Positions 35,620-44,519 of a stretch of 64,000 nt of DNA are shown piece after piece; within the stretch, counting starts at the first letter, position 1; each line of letters begins with the position of its first letter. The position numbers were made by a program, and so were the translations under genes. The notes under the pieces were generated by a model that was given only the letters and a program-made list of their open reading frames with translations, ran no database searches and was not told where the DNA came from. Source of the stretch: Pontibacter russatus (GTDB lineage Bacteria > Bacteroidota > Bacteroidia > Cytophagales > Hymenobacteraceae); contig NZ_CP047984.1 in the NCBI RefSeq assembly GCF_009931655.1, positions 372,001-436,000 on the forward strand. Direction: 5' to 3'.

Positions 35620-36614
35620 GCCCTCTGGGGGTTTTTGACAAGCAGCAAATCGATGTCCTCCTGGCTGAACCCATTTTTCTTCAAAGCAGGGATCAGATAC
35701 TCGAAGATGTCGGTATACCCGCGGAAGTTTCCCCCGTTTTCCTGCCCCGGGTTATACCACCCCGCGTCATGGGCTATCAACACCTTGTGAAGCACATTCT
35801 CTTTTTTCAGTTTTGTCAAAAGCGCTACACACCAATCAATCCCGCCGGGCTTGTCGTGATTGTTTCTGTTCACATTATCCAGCGAAACCCATGCGCCCTG
35901 TTTGGCGGCTTTTATATATCCTTCAAAGGTGCCGTCCTGGGCATGCGTCCACACGAAGGCTTCAGGGGAAACCCCTTCGCTTTTCAGAATTTCCAATTGC
36001 GCAAATGCCGGGCCATCGGAACCCGTGTGCGAGACAATGGTCAAGCCTGTTGCTTTGTGCGTGATTGCTGCTGCTTTCACAATTTTTGCGTGCATGGGCG
36101 ATAAGGCGCCTTTCCAGTCAACTGAGATTTTTATAAAACCAGGGAATACACCAGACCCTTCGATTCCATGGTTGAATTCATCGATCCAGACTTTGGCGAT
36201 TTCCCCGGGAGTTTCGCCGAAAGCGCGTTCAGGAACATACTTATTGTCTCCTGCACCATAATAGCCTGTATTTGTAACAATATGAAGCCCGGTATTTTCG
36301 GAAAGCTCTCTTAACAACAGCGGATCGCGGCCTAAATAAGCCGGAGTACATTCAAAAAACGTGTTTACACCTCTCCGTTTGGCTTCAAGCAAAAAAGGGA
36401 GCGCCCTGTCCATCACTTCCGGCTTTTCCCAGCGGTGGTAGCCGGTGCTGTCGGCTCCAATAAAATCGACCAGTATATGCTCGTGGATTAAGCTGGTTCC
36501 CATCTCTTCAACAGGAATTTCGCCTCTTACGGTTACAAGTCTCCCCTGCTGCAGCTTATGGGAGCAACCCGCCGCAAAAAAGATTGTAACCAGATAAATG
36601 ATTGATTTGCTCAT
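35586..36614 (-). CDS. phosphotriesterase-family hydrolase, lipoprotein
   Basis: A 342-aa phosphotriesterase-like (amidohydrolase superfamily) protein. The start at 36614 gives a lipoprotein signal with lipobox AAGC (about residue 16). Metal ligands: HEH in SLIHEHILVD, the bridging Lys in GFIKISVDW, His in IVSHTGSDG, His in VWTHAQDGT and Asp in LIAHDAGWY. Family members include lactonases and organophosphate-active enzymes; the natural substrate is unknown. Its DNA appears less GC-rich than the flanks and its 3' end touches the IS256 remnant, which hints at transfer or rearrangement. Confidence 0.9.
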   Translation of the reverse strand: MSKSIIYLVTIFFAAGCSHKLQQGRLVTVRGEIPVEEMGTSLIHEHILVDFIGADSTGYHRWEKPEVMDRALPFLLEAKRRGVNTFFECTPAYLGRDPLLLRELSENTGLHIVTNTGYYGAGDNKYVPERAFGETPGEIAKVWIDEFNHGIEGSGVFPGFIKISVDWKGALSPMHAKIVKAAAITHKATGLTIVSHTGSDGPAFAQLEILKSEGVSPEAFVWTHAQDGTFEGYIKAAKQGAWVSLDNVNRNNHDKPGGIDWCVALLTKLKKENVLHKVLIAHDAGWYNPGQENGGNFRGYTDIFEYLIPALKKNGFSQEDIDLLLVKNPQRAYAVNIRKAND

Positions 36615-36997
36615 AATTCTGAATCCGGCACTGCGATGCATGAAAGTCAATAAATATACAACCAAATGAATGGCATGGAGAGTGTGTATGGCAACCGCTC
36701 AATGCCTTGCCTTACAACGAACTATTCCACCCTGGGTAAGACCGGGGCCCCTTCTTTATAAATCATAGCATCCCCTCAACTATACTTGAATAAATATAAG
36801 CATAGAGAAAATCAAAAATGAGATTTGTTTCTGCTGCTTACTCCATTCATTTATAATCCGTCTGTACCTCCGAGTATATCTTTCTGAGGCAAGCGCATAT
36901 ATACCAGCGTTTTACCCCCTCTTTGTTGCGTAGTCTGGGTGCGGAATGTGCGAAAACAACCAAATAAATTAGCTTTTTCTATATTTATTTTCGTATT

Positions 36998-37014
36998 TGC
37001 TAATATTATTAGCA
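36998..37014. promoter_or_regulatory. palindromic operator candidate upstream of umuDC
   Basis: TGCTAAT-ATT-ATTAGCA is a perfect inverted repeat with a 3-nt centre, ending 22 bp before the umuD-like start codon. It lies within an AT-rich promoter-like stretch containing TATTTG. Its position suggests the binding site of a LexA-like or other dimeric repressor controlling umuDC. The remainder of the 36615-37036 gap is AT-rich with no gene seen. Confidence 0.6.
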
Positions 37015-37036
37015 TAACAAAGCCAATGATAGCCCT

Positions 37037-37501
37037 ATGCGCAACGCAAACCTCCTCCCTATATTACCGCAACAGCTGGAGCCGCTTTTCTTCGAGTACA
37101 TAGAAACTATAGAGATTCCGCTGCTGGCCTCCTGTATCTCCGCAGGCTTCCCCTCCCCCGCTGACGACTACTTGGAAGAAAATATAAACATCGGCAGGTA
37201 CCTCATCCAGAATCCCGCCTCTACCTACATGATGCGGGTGAAGGGCAATTCCATGGTAGAAGCCAACATCCATGAGGGGGATATCCTTATCATAGACAGG
37301 GCACAGGATGCGGCCGACGGCTTGCCCGTCATATGTATCCTGGAGGGAGAGTTCACGGTGAAGACTTTCAAGCGGATAAAGGACAAAGCTTTTCTGGTGC
37401 CCGCCAACCCTGCCTATAAATCCATTGAGGTAACAGAGGAGATGGACATGCGGGTGTGGGGCGTGGTGGTATGGATTCTGCACAAGCCGGTGAAGCTGTG
37501 A
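37037..37501 (+). CDS. umuD: UmuD-like S24 peptidase (SOS mutagenesis accessory protein)
   Basis: A 154-aa UmuD-type protein. The short N-terminal arm contains SAGFPSPADDY, a cleavage-region motif (Ala-Gly) of LexA/UmuD proteins. MMRVKGNSMVEANIHEGDILI carries the nucleophile Ser, and GEFTVKTFKRIK carries the catalytic Lys. RecA-stimulated self-cleavage would yield the active form, which joins UmuC. The stop codon overlaps the next gene's start (GTGA). A palindrome lies directly upstream. Confidence 0.93.
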   Translation: MRNANLLPILPQQLEPLFFEYIETIEIPLLASCISAGFPSPADDYLEENINIGRYLIQNPASTYMMRVKGNSMVEANIHEGDILIIDRAQDAADGLPVICILEGEFTVKTFKRIKDKAFLVPANPAYKSIEVTEEMDMRVWGVVVWILHKPVKL

Positions 37502-38772
37502 CCAGCCTGTTCGCCCTGGCAGACTGCAACTCATTTTACTGTTCCTGCGAGCGGGTGTTCCGGCCCGAGCTTAATGAGAAACCCGTGGTGGTGCTCTCGA
37601 ACAACGACGGCTGCGTAATTGCCCGGAGCAACGAGGCCAAGGAACTAGGCATACAAATGGGGGTGCCTTTCTTCGAGATCCGCCACCTGGTGGAGAATGG
37701 ACACGTGCAGGCCTTCTCCTCTAACTACGCCCTATATGGTGACTTGTCAGACAAGGTGATGCAGACGCTATCGCGCTTCACACCGCATGTGGAAGTAAGC
37801 TCCATAGACGAGTGCTTCCTGGACCTGGGAGGCTTCTACAAAGTGGACCTGCATCAGTACGCCTGGGAGATAAAGCAAACGGTTCTCCAGTGGACAGGCA
37901 TCCCCGTCAGCCTGGGGATAGCCCCGACAAAGGCGCTGGCAAAAGTGGCAAACAAACTGGCCAAAAAGTCGCGGAAGGCGAACGGGGTGCTGGTGCTCAC
38001 GGAGCCGTATCATATACAGAAAGCCCTGGAGGCAACAAAAGTAGAAGATGTGTGGGGCATCGGCAGGCAGCATGCCCGGTTCCTGAAGAAGCGGAACATC
38101 CTGACCGCCCGTGATTTTGCGCAGCTGTCGGAGAACTGGGTGAGGCAGCACATGACGGTGGTGGGCGTGCGGCTGCTGAAGGAGCTGCGGGGAGAGTCGT
38201 GCCTGGAGTTGGAGGAGGTGGCCCCGCCGAAAAAAGGCATCTGCACTTCCCGAAGCTTCGGCAAGAGGGTGAGCAGCTTCGATGAGGTACAGGAAGCGAC
38301 CGCCACCTACGCCGCCAGGTGCGCCAAAAAGCTGCGTCAGCAGGGGAGCAGCGCCAACCTCGTCACCGTATTCCTGCACACCAACCCCTTCTCCGCACAA
38401 GACAGGCAATACGCAGCCAGCAAGACCGTCTGCCTGCCCGTAGCCACCAACTCGGATATGGAGCTCATCCGCTACGCCAACATCGCGCTGAAAACTATTT
38501 TGCGTGAAGGCTACTGGTACAAGAAGTCCGGCGTGATCGTGACTGGCATCGTGCCGGAGGGCCATGTCCAGCTCGGCCTGCTGGACCCGGTAAACAGGGG
38601 AAAGCACGCCCGGCTAATGGAGGCAATGGACGGACTCACCGATAGGTTCGGCAGAGGCAAGGTGCGGGTGGCCACGCAGGGGTTTGACAACTCCTGGCAA
38701 CTGCGGAGCGACTATAAATCTCCCGGCTACACAACAAATATAAACGAGCTGCCAACGGCATATGTGAGGTAG
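37498..38772 (+). CDS. umuC: UmuC-like Y-family DNA polymerase (Pol V catalytic subunit)
   Basis: A 424-aa Y-family polymerase. The N terminus has FALADCNSFYCSCERVF with the first catalytic Asp, SSIDECFLDLGGF carries the Asp-Glu pair, and GIPVSLGIAPTKALAKVANKLAKK is the conserved palm-fingers segment. It would copy past DNA lesions with UmuD'. The GTG start at 37498 overlaps the umuD stop in GTGA; an ATG nine codons earlier (37471) is possible. Length fits UmuC (about 420). The next genes, from 39.0 kb on, are an injection system locus. Confidence 0.93.
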   Translation: MTSLFALADCNSFYCSCERVFRPELNEKPVVVLSNNDGCVIARSNEAKELGIQMGVPFFEIRHLVENGHVQAFSSNYALYGDLSDKVMQTLSRFTPHVEVSSIDECFLDLGGFYKVDLHQYAWEIKQTVLQWTGIPVSLGIAPTKALAKVANKLAKKSRKANGVLVLTEPYHIQKALEATKVEDVWGIGRQHARFLKKRNILTARDFAQLSENWVRQHMTVVGVRLLKELRGESCLELEEVAPPKKGICTSRSFGKRVSSFDEVQEATATYAARCAKKLRQQGSSANLVTVFLHTNPFSAQDRQYAASKTVCLPVATNSDMELIRYANIALKTILREGYWYKKSGVIVTGIVPEGHVQLGLLDPVNRGKHARLMEAMDGLTDRFGRGKVRVATQGFDNSWQLRSDYKSPGYTTNINELPTAYVR

Positions 38773-38987
38773 GCAAGCAGGAGTTTTCCTCAAGCTTATA
38801 TAGCAGCAACAGACTGCGCCTTCTGTTTGTGTCAATTATTTAGAATAATAATCACATCCCGCAACTTTGCATTAAGAATTCAGTAATTATATATAAAGAA
38901 AAAAGATATACACCTAGCTACCTGAACTGCTCTCTCATCCCATAGAGCGTTACACCACGTTTAGTATCTTCAAAGTACTATAGAAAG

Positions 38988-39008
38988 AAAGAAGGTTTGC
39001 CCTTCTTT
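38988..39008 (+). other. small hairpin before the eCIS locus
   Basis: AAAGAAGG (38988-38995) pairs with CCTTCTTT (39001-39008) around TTTGC. It lies between umuC and the first eCIS gene, in the probable leader. It could be a weak terminator or leader structure; the T-tract is poor. The rest of this gap is AT-rich with TATATATA near 38890. Confidence 0.35.
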
Positions 39009-39046
39009 TCCTGCACATGCATGCGCTGTTCTTTCATGGCTTCTTT

Positions 39047-39628
39047 ATGATTGATAAGGCACTGAGTTTACTCGTTACGCAGCTGAACCTGTATATTCCG
39101 GAGGACCCGCCGGAGGTCATTCTGGGCAATATTGCCTTACACGATGCCGCTGACCAGGACGCCTTGCATGAAAGAACAGTGCTCAGCCTGGTAAATGTAG
39201 AGGAAGAAGCCACCCTGAAGAACAACCGTTTCTACCACACCCTGCCCCATGCCACACAATACACCCACGCACCCGTATTCCTGAACCTCTACCTGTTGTT
39301 CGCTGCCAACTACCTGAAGTCTTACGACAAGGCTTTAACGCGCATATCGGCCGTTATCCGGTTTTTCCAGAGCAGGAAAACCTTTGACATGGGCAGTGGC
39401 AATTCACTTCCGCCCAACCCCGACCCTGATGAGCTGGCGCTCTCGCTGACGATGGAGCTTTACACGATGTCGTTTGAGCAGGTAAACCACTTATGGGGCA
39501 CCCTGGGAGGCAAGCAGATGCCGTTTGTCATGTATAAAGCTCGCCTGGTAATGCTGCAGGATAGAAAAATTCTCCGTGAGGCACCCTTGATCGAGGAGAT
39601 CAAAACAGATTTGCAAAGTACGCTTTAG
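39047..39628 (+). CDS. DUF4255 (Pvc16/Afp16-like) eCIS tail-terminator/cap protein
   Basis: A 193-aa protein of the DUF4255 (Pvc16 N-terminal) family. MIDKALSLLVTQLNLYI is typical of the family start, as is the later HAPVFLNLYLLFAANYLKSYDKAL. Homologues close the distal end of the tube and sheath in phage-tail-like particles. It is the first gene of the eCIS locus. The start at 39047 fits the family; ten upstream codons are open but unlike the family. Confidence 0.88.
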   Translation: MIDKALSLLVTQLNLYIPEDPPEVILGNIALHDAADQDALHERTVLSLVNVEEEATLKNNRFYHTLPHATQYTHAPVFLNLYLLFAANYLKSYDKALTRISAVIRFFQSRKTFDMGSGNSLPPNPDPDELALSLTMELYTMSFEQVNHLWGTLGGKQMPFVMYKARLVMLQDRKILREAPLIEEIKTDLQSTL

Positions 39629-39639
39629 CTCTTTTGGCG

Positions 39640-40911
39640 ATGGAGAGTATCTACTACAAAAAATTGTTTGAGGTGCGGGTGCTACATGAATACTACCTCT
39701 CCCAGGACAGTACCTCTCCGTTTTTCGGCTTGCCTGATGCAGCACGGGAAAGCATCCTGCAGAGCAAGCTCTTCCATAACCAGTACGACATCCACCAGGA
39801 CCTCGCCATTGCCCCCACAGCGGCCTGCGCAAAACTCCTGAGGCATTACCATATCCGGTTCGTGCCGCAGAAAACAGGCTTTTTCGCAGGTATCCGCGTC
39901 AATCCGGACGGTGCAGCCTATCGCCCCCATATCCCCCTGGAGCAGGAAATTGCCTTTGAATTCTCCCTCCGTATCCGGAACCCTTACTTCCGCAACTTTA
40001 CGAACGGGCGGCTTCGCGCCAGTGTGCCGGCGCTGTACCTTTTCACCAACTCCGACCCCGGCGGCGCCAAAACCTTTCCGTCCCTGTCGGAGCCTGTAGC
40101 GCCTTTCAGGGCGGGTGCTTTCTATGAAATGGGCGAGCTCTCCACATCAGGCGCTGATGTAAGGGAAGCTGTCGTCAGCACGAACAACAACCAGAACGCG
40201 AACTGGCGGAAAATAGCTTCCGGAAACGTTGCCAGCGAAAGCGACCGGCTGCTGCTCCCGATGCAGTTCCGCTATGCCTTCGGCACAGCCGCCAACGTGC
40301 AACAAGCCTCGTTTACCCTGAAAAAGAACGGCAGCCTCATCAAAACCATCGAAAAATCTGGTACCGAAAACCTGGAAAGTGTACTGCTCGACTTCCGCAC
40401 CGATGGCGCTGATCCGCCCCTTGAAACCGCTGCAGGCCCATATGTGCTGGAGGTGAGCGGCGACAATGGCTATTCAGACAGCCGGAACATATACCTCAGC
40501 CACGCGCTTTACGACAGCTGCACCTTCGGCGCCATCATTATATATAACAGCAGCACCGCCCCAGCCTTCAGCGTCCTCACTCCTACCGGCAACCTGAAAG
40601 TACCGCACCCTGTCTTTGAAATTCGCCTGAAAAGCAGAATCACTTATTGGCGATATAAATCAGAGACAGGAAAGACACTTGCCGCCACCCCGAAAACCAG
40701 CCCCTACCTTTCTGCGGAAAACGGCGCGCTCCGCAGCACCAGCCCCCTTCCCATGCTCTCCAACCCAATCGAGTTCAGGGACGCGAACCCTGCCACTCCG
40801 AGAGTCTTCCTGCCTAACCCACCCGACAACTCCCTCCGAATTGAAAACAACGGCCTTTTCTATTCTGATATATACCTCTCCAAAATCAAAGACCTGATAA
40901 CTGAAGCGTGA
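39640..40911 (+). CDS. uncharacterised eCIS-locus protein, beta-rich
   Basis: A 423-aa protein without signal peptide or transmembrane segments, starting 11 bp after the cap gene. The N-terminal part (about 1-130) contains KLFEVRVLHEYYLSQ and later IRFVPQKTGFFAGIRV; the middle and C-terminal parts look beta-rich, with several Ig-like strand patterns (SFTLKKNGSLIKTIEKSG, PYVLEVSGDNGYS). I do not recognise a characterised family. Its place between cap and sheath suggests a structural or surface role, such as a cap-associated or receptor-binding part. Unknown function. Confidence 0.8.
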   Translation: MESIYYKKLFEVRVLHEYYLSQDSTSPFFGLPDAARESILQSKLFHNQYDIHQDLAIAPTAACAKLLRHYHIRFVPQKTGFFAGIRVNPDGAAYRPHIPLEQEIAFEFSLRIRNPYFRNFTNGRLRASVPALYLFTNSDPGGAKTFPSLSEPVAPFRAGAFYEMGELSTSGADVREAVVSTNNNQNANWRKIASGNVASESDRLLLPMQFRYAFGTAANVQQASFTLKKNGSLIKTIEKSGTENLESVLLDFRTDGADPPLETAAGPYVLEVSGDNGYSDSRNIYLSHALYDSCTFGAIIIYNSSTAPAFSVLTPTGNLKVPHPVFEIRLKSRITYWRYKSETGKTLAATPKTSPYLSAENGALRSTSPLPMLSNPIEFRDANPATPRVFLPNPPDNSLRIENNGLFYSDIYLSKIKDLITEA

Positions 40912-40942
40912 TGAGATACACTGATATATAAAAAGTAAAACT

Positions 40943-42379
40943 ATGGCTGAATACAAAACCCCGGGTGTTTACATAGAGGAGATACCAAAGCTCCCTCCCT
41001 CCATCGCCTCGGTGGAAACGGCGATACCGGCATTTATTGGCTATACCCAAAAAGCCAAGCGGAAGGAGGAGAACGATCTGCGGAACAAGCCCTGGCGCAT
41101 CGAGTCGATGCTGGACTACGAGCGGTATTTTGGCTTTGCCCAGCCGGAAACAGGTATCGAGGTGGTGGTGGACGCCACCCAGTCTGCCCGCACGGATGTG
41201 CGCGGAAGAGTGAATCCCGACCTGCGGTCGAACTTCCTGATGTATTACTCGCTGCAGCTGTTTTTCATAAACGGAGGCGGCCCCTGCTACATCGTTTCGG
41301 TGGGGGATTACGAAAGCTCGGGCGGGGTGATCCTGGAGGCAGACCTGAAGCCGGGGCTGGAGGAGGTGGAGAAGGTAAACGAAGTGACGCTGCTGCTCTT
41401 CCCGGATGCCATCAACATGGCGGACGGCGGCACCTACTATGCCCTCTACAAAGAAGCCATCGACCAATGCGTGAAGCTGAAGGACCGGTTTGTAGTGCTG
41501 GATGTCTACCGGAGTCCCGACAATGCCGACAACTGGCAGGCAGACATCGCCTTTCTGCGGGATACGCTGGCAGGCACAACGGAAGAACTGAAGTATGCCG
41601 CTGTTTACTTTCCCCGGATTTACTCCCGCGTGGACTTCTATTACAACGACCCGGAGACCGGAAAGCCCCTCGATGAGAACGTGAAGATCATCAGCCAGGG
41701 AGCCGGGGAGTTGGGCGCTACCCTCGCCGAGCTCAAGACAATCAACAATGCCTATTATAACCTGGCAAAAGGGGCGATCAACGACATGGAAATGCTGCAG
41801 CCTGCCTCACCGGCAGTGGTAGGCGTTTATGCGCAGGTCGATAACTCGAGGGGCGTCTGGAAAGCGCCGGCCAATGTGAACATAGATTATGTGGTGCGCC
41901 CTGAGGTGCTCATTACGCCCGCACAGCAGGAAGGGCTGAATGTTGACTCCCTTGCCGGCAAATCGGTCAATGTCATCCGCTCCTTCCCGGGCAGGGGGCC
42001 GGCCATTATCTGGGGGGCCCGCACGCTGGCTGGCAACGACAACGAGTGGCGCTACGTTTCTGTGCGGCGGTTTTTCAATATGGTGGAAGAGTCCACGAAA
42101 AATGCGACGGAGCTGTTCGTGTTCGAGCCCAACGACCGGGGCACGTGGATCAGGGTAAAATCTATGATTGAGAATTACCTGACGCAGCAGTGGAAAGCCG
42201 GCGCTTTGATGGGAACGACCACCCGCGAGGCATTTTTTGTGAAAGTGGGTCTTGGCGAAACCATGACCGAACTGGATATATGGGAAGGCCGCATGATCGT
42301 GGAAATCGGGCTGGCAGTGGTTCGACCTGCTGAGTTCATCATTCTGCGCTTCATGCATAAGATGCTGCAGGAGTCTTAG
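40943..42379 (+). CDS. contractile tail sheath protein
   Basis: A 478-aa sheath protein. The N terminus YKTPGVYIEEIPKLPPSIA is the classic phage/eCIS sheath start, which supplies a strand to the neighbouring subunit. The C-terminal domain has the usual TQQWKAGALMGTTTREAFFVKVG and a last beta segment. It polymerises into the contractile sheath around the tube, with the baseplate at one end. A single sheath gene is present, whereas PVC and Afp loci encode several. Confidence 0.95.
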   Translation: MAEYKTPGVYIEEIPKLPPSIASVETAIPAFIGYTQKAKRKEENDLRNKPWRIESMLDYERYFGFAQPETGIEVVVDATQSARTDVRGRVNPDLRSNFLMYYSLQLFFINGGGPCYIVSVGDYESSGGVILEADLKPGLEEVEKVNEVTLLLFPDAINMADGGTYYALYKEAIDQCVKLKDRFVVLDVYRSPDNADNWQADIAFLRDTLAGTTEELKYAAVYFPRIYSRVDFYYNDPETGKPLDENVKIISQGAGELGATLAELKTINNAYYNLAKGAINDMEMLQPASPAVVGVYAQVDNSRGVWKAPANVNIDYVVRPEVLITPAQQEGLNVDSLAGKSVNVIRSFPGRGPAIIWGARTLAGNDNEWRYVSVRRFFNMVEESTKNATELFVFEPNDRGTWIRVKSMIENYLTQQWKAGALMGTTTREAFFVKVGLGETMTELDIWEGRMIVEIGLAVVRPAEFIILRFMHKMLQES

Positions 42380-42405
42380 CCTTCATAGTACCTAAAACAA
42401 TATAT

Positions 42406-43455
42406 ATGGCTATGAATGAATTCAGGGACAACCCGCAGCAACAGCAGCGGAACCCAGGCCCGGGAGATTGTAAAGAGAACAACTCCCCCACCCAGAAAAC
42501 GATTAGCGCCGAGCGCCGGAAATATTGCGACAGGCTCTACGGGACCGCAGGAGAGGTGAGCAAATGGGAAAAATGCAAGGATGGGAAACTGAAGCTGGAA
42601 GACCTGAAAAGGTGCCTGTTCGTGTGGACAGAAGAAAACTACCGGCGCTACCGGAACACGGAGGTAAAAGTAGGAAGCCAGCTGCTGGTGTCCAATGACC
42701 TGGTGAGGGAGAACGTGGCCAGCTATATAAAGTGGGGCACCGAACTGTCCACCACGCTTAAAAACATTCAGAAAGCAGTGACGGACGCCAAATCAAAAAT
42801 GAACGACCTGCGGGAGGCCGCGTGCAAACTGGAGAACTGCAAAAACGACAGCTGCAACTGCAACCAGCTGGTGCTGCTAACGGGGAAGAGCCGGGAAGAC
42901 TGCCAGGATGTGCCATGTCCGCCGCCCGGGAAAAACAACACCCCTCCCCCACCCAACAGGGACAGGCCGCGCGAGTGCGACAACGCGGATGAGGTGCTTT
43001 GTGACCTGATATGCATGCCCAAGTCTCTTGGCTTCGACATCGACTCCATTTCACAGGCCTCTTCCGAGGTAATCGGCATCCAGGTTTTCTCCAACCTCGG
43101 CACCCTCGATCCGCTTCAGAAAACACTTTCGGATCGCTCCAAGGCCTTTGAGGGCCACCTGCAACTGACCATGCAAACAAGAGGGAACGACCTGAAGAAG
43201 GCGCAGGAGGAACTGGTGAAAGCCATCCAGGAAAGCACGAAAGCCACGATGGGCATGTACAGCAAGCGCAGTGATTTTGAGAGCGCCCTCAGCACAGTGG
43301 AGTATCTCTGCTGCCCCGACTGCGGCTGTGTAATAACAGACAAACACTGCGAACCAAGGCTAAAGGATTGCAAGTGCAAGATCTGCGACATCTGCGATGA
43401 GGTGAAAGAAACCTTCTGCTCTGATGATTCTAACGAACCTAGGTCAGCTTACTAA
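42406..43455 (+). CDS. cysteine-rich eCIS-locus protein, unknown function
   Basis: A 349-aa hydrophilic protein with 23 cysteines. The first 200 residues include helical stretches and a Pro/Asn-rich linker (about 171-188). A second helical region (about 210-300) precedes a dense C-terminal cysteine cluster, CCPDCGC at 302-308 and C-x-C-x2-C-x2-C at 322-330, which looks like zinc-binding knuckles. No signal peptide. It lies between the sheath and tube genes, next to a second cysteine-rich protein. I do not recognise a named family. It may be a structural, chaperone or regulatory part of the particle. Confidence 0.82.
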   Translation: MAMNEFRDNPQQQQRNPGPGDCKENNSPTQKTISAERRKYCDRLYGTAGEVSKWEKCKDGKLKLEDLKRCLFVWTEENYRRYRNTEVKVGSQLLVSNDLVRENVASYIKWGTELSTTLKNIQKAVTDAKSKMNDLREAACKLENCKNDSCNCNQLVLLTGKSREDCQDVPCPPPGKNNTPPPPNRDRPRECDNADEVLCDLICMPKSLGFDIDSISQASSEVIGIQVFSNLGTLDPLQKTLSDRSKAFEGHLQLTMQTRGNDLKKAQEELVKAIQESTKATMGMYSKRSDFESALSTVEYLCCPDCGCVITDKHCEPRLKDCKCKICDICDEVKETFCSDDSNEPRSAY

Positions 43456-43498
43456 GTAAGGCTTCCAGGTTCTTCCAAGTACTTAAAACCGCCTACGC

Positions 43499-44488
43499 AT
43501 GATTACTGACTTAAAATGCAGAAATATTAAGGAAACCTCCTGGAGAGACAAGGTGAAAGACTGTTGCGAGCAGGAAAACCCGGATGAGCCCAAAGGCTGC
43601 GACTGCTGCTACGACACCTGGAAGGAAGAGCTCCGGGAGGTGAACACGAAATACAGCGAAGCAGCGGAAGAAGCAAGAAACATATCCGAAGCACTGGCTT
43701 TCCTCACCGAGCGCCGGGACAGGCTCAAAACCTGGTACGACGAACTGACCAGAGCCAACGACCTTTCGCGGAGCATCTGTGAACAACTGGAGGTAATGCT
43801 CCACCAGATCGAAAAAATATCCCGAAACACAAAATATGCGGTGAAGGCCATTAAAATAGTTTACTGCATGGTCCGGGATTTCTATATGCAGGTGGATCTG
43901 ATCAAACTGAAGTATGACCAGCTCATGAGCTGCATCAGGTGCCTGAACGAACCCGCCCTGGCGCCGGGACAGGGTATCATGAAGTGCCTGGAGGACTACG
44001 GTAAAAAGCTGGACACGCTGCTCGCAACGCGCGACGAACTGCTCAAGATGATCATGACTGCCATCTACATGGCCTACCGTATCAACAAGAACATCGCCCT
44101 CGACCACGGCCTGTACCTGATCATCAGGGAGTGGGAGAACACGTTGAACTGTGCAGAGGCTTGCCATGAGAACTCCGGTAGTTCGGAGTCTGCCAGCTAT
44201 GGAGAGCAGTACAGCCGAAGGAAGGAGGAAGACAGCGGCTATGAAGCAGAACAACGCCCCCAGGAGGACAAGAAAATGTGCGAGCTTACGCCTGTGCTGG
44301 AGTTCCCCATCTGCAACGACCCGTACTACGACCGCCTGAGGAAAAAATATGAAGACGACAAAGCCGAGGCAGCCAGTCTTTCAAAAGAGCTCATCGACCT
44401 GAACAAGAAAAAAGAAACGCTGCTGGCCTGTAAGCAAAGCCTGGAGGCTGCTATTCAGGAGACAAATCCTAAGATAAGATGTCAATAA
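43499..44488 (+). CDS. cysteine-rich coiled-coil eCIS-locus protein, unknown function
   Basis: A 329-aa mostly helical protein with 17 cysteines, including CC at 22-23 and CDCC at 34-37. A long coiled coil runs from about 40 to 110, then a helical middle with VYCMVRDFYM and MSCIRCLNEP, a charged low-complexity linker (about 225-258), and a C-terminal coiled coil with KELIDLNKKKETLLACKQ. No signal peptide or membrane segment. It follows the other cysteine-rich gene and precedes the tube gene. Function unknown; its features suggest a partner of the preceding protein. Confidence 0.82.
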   Translation: MITDLKCRNIKETSWRDKVKDCCEQENPDEPKGCDCCYDTWKEELREVNTKYSEAAEEARNISEALAFLTERRDRLKTWYDELTRANDLSRSICEQLEVMLHQIEKISRNTKYAVKAIKIVYCMVRDFYMQVDLIKLKYDQLMSCIRCLNEPALAPGQGIMKCLEDYGKKLDTLLATRDELLKMIMTAIYMAYRINKNIALDHGLYLIIREWENTLNCAEACHENSGSSESASYGEQYSRRKEEDSGYEAEQRPQEDKKMCELTPVLEFPICNDPYYDRLRKKYEDDKAEAASLSKELIDLNKKKETLLACKQSLEAAIQETNPKIRCQ

Positions 44489-44519
44489 GTTGATCAACAG
44501 ATACTAAACAAGAACTGAT

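Noticed and set aside
37037..37501. Call as LexA repressor
   Set aside because: There is no N-terminal winged-helix DNA-binding domain and the gene is coupled to umuC, so UmuD fits better.
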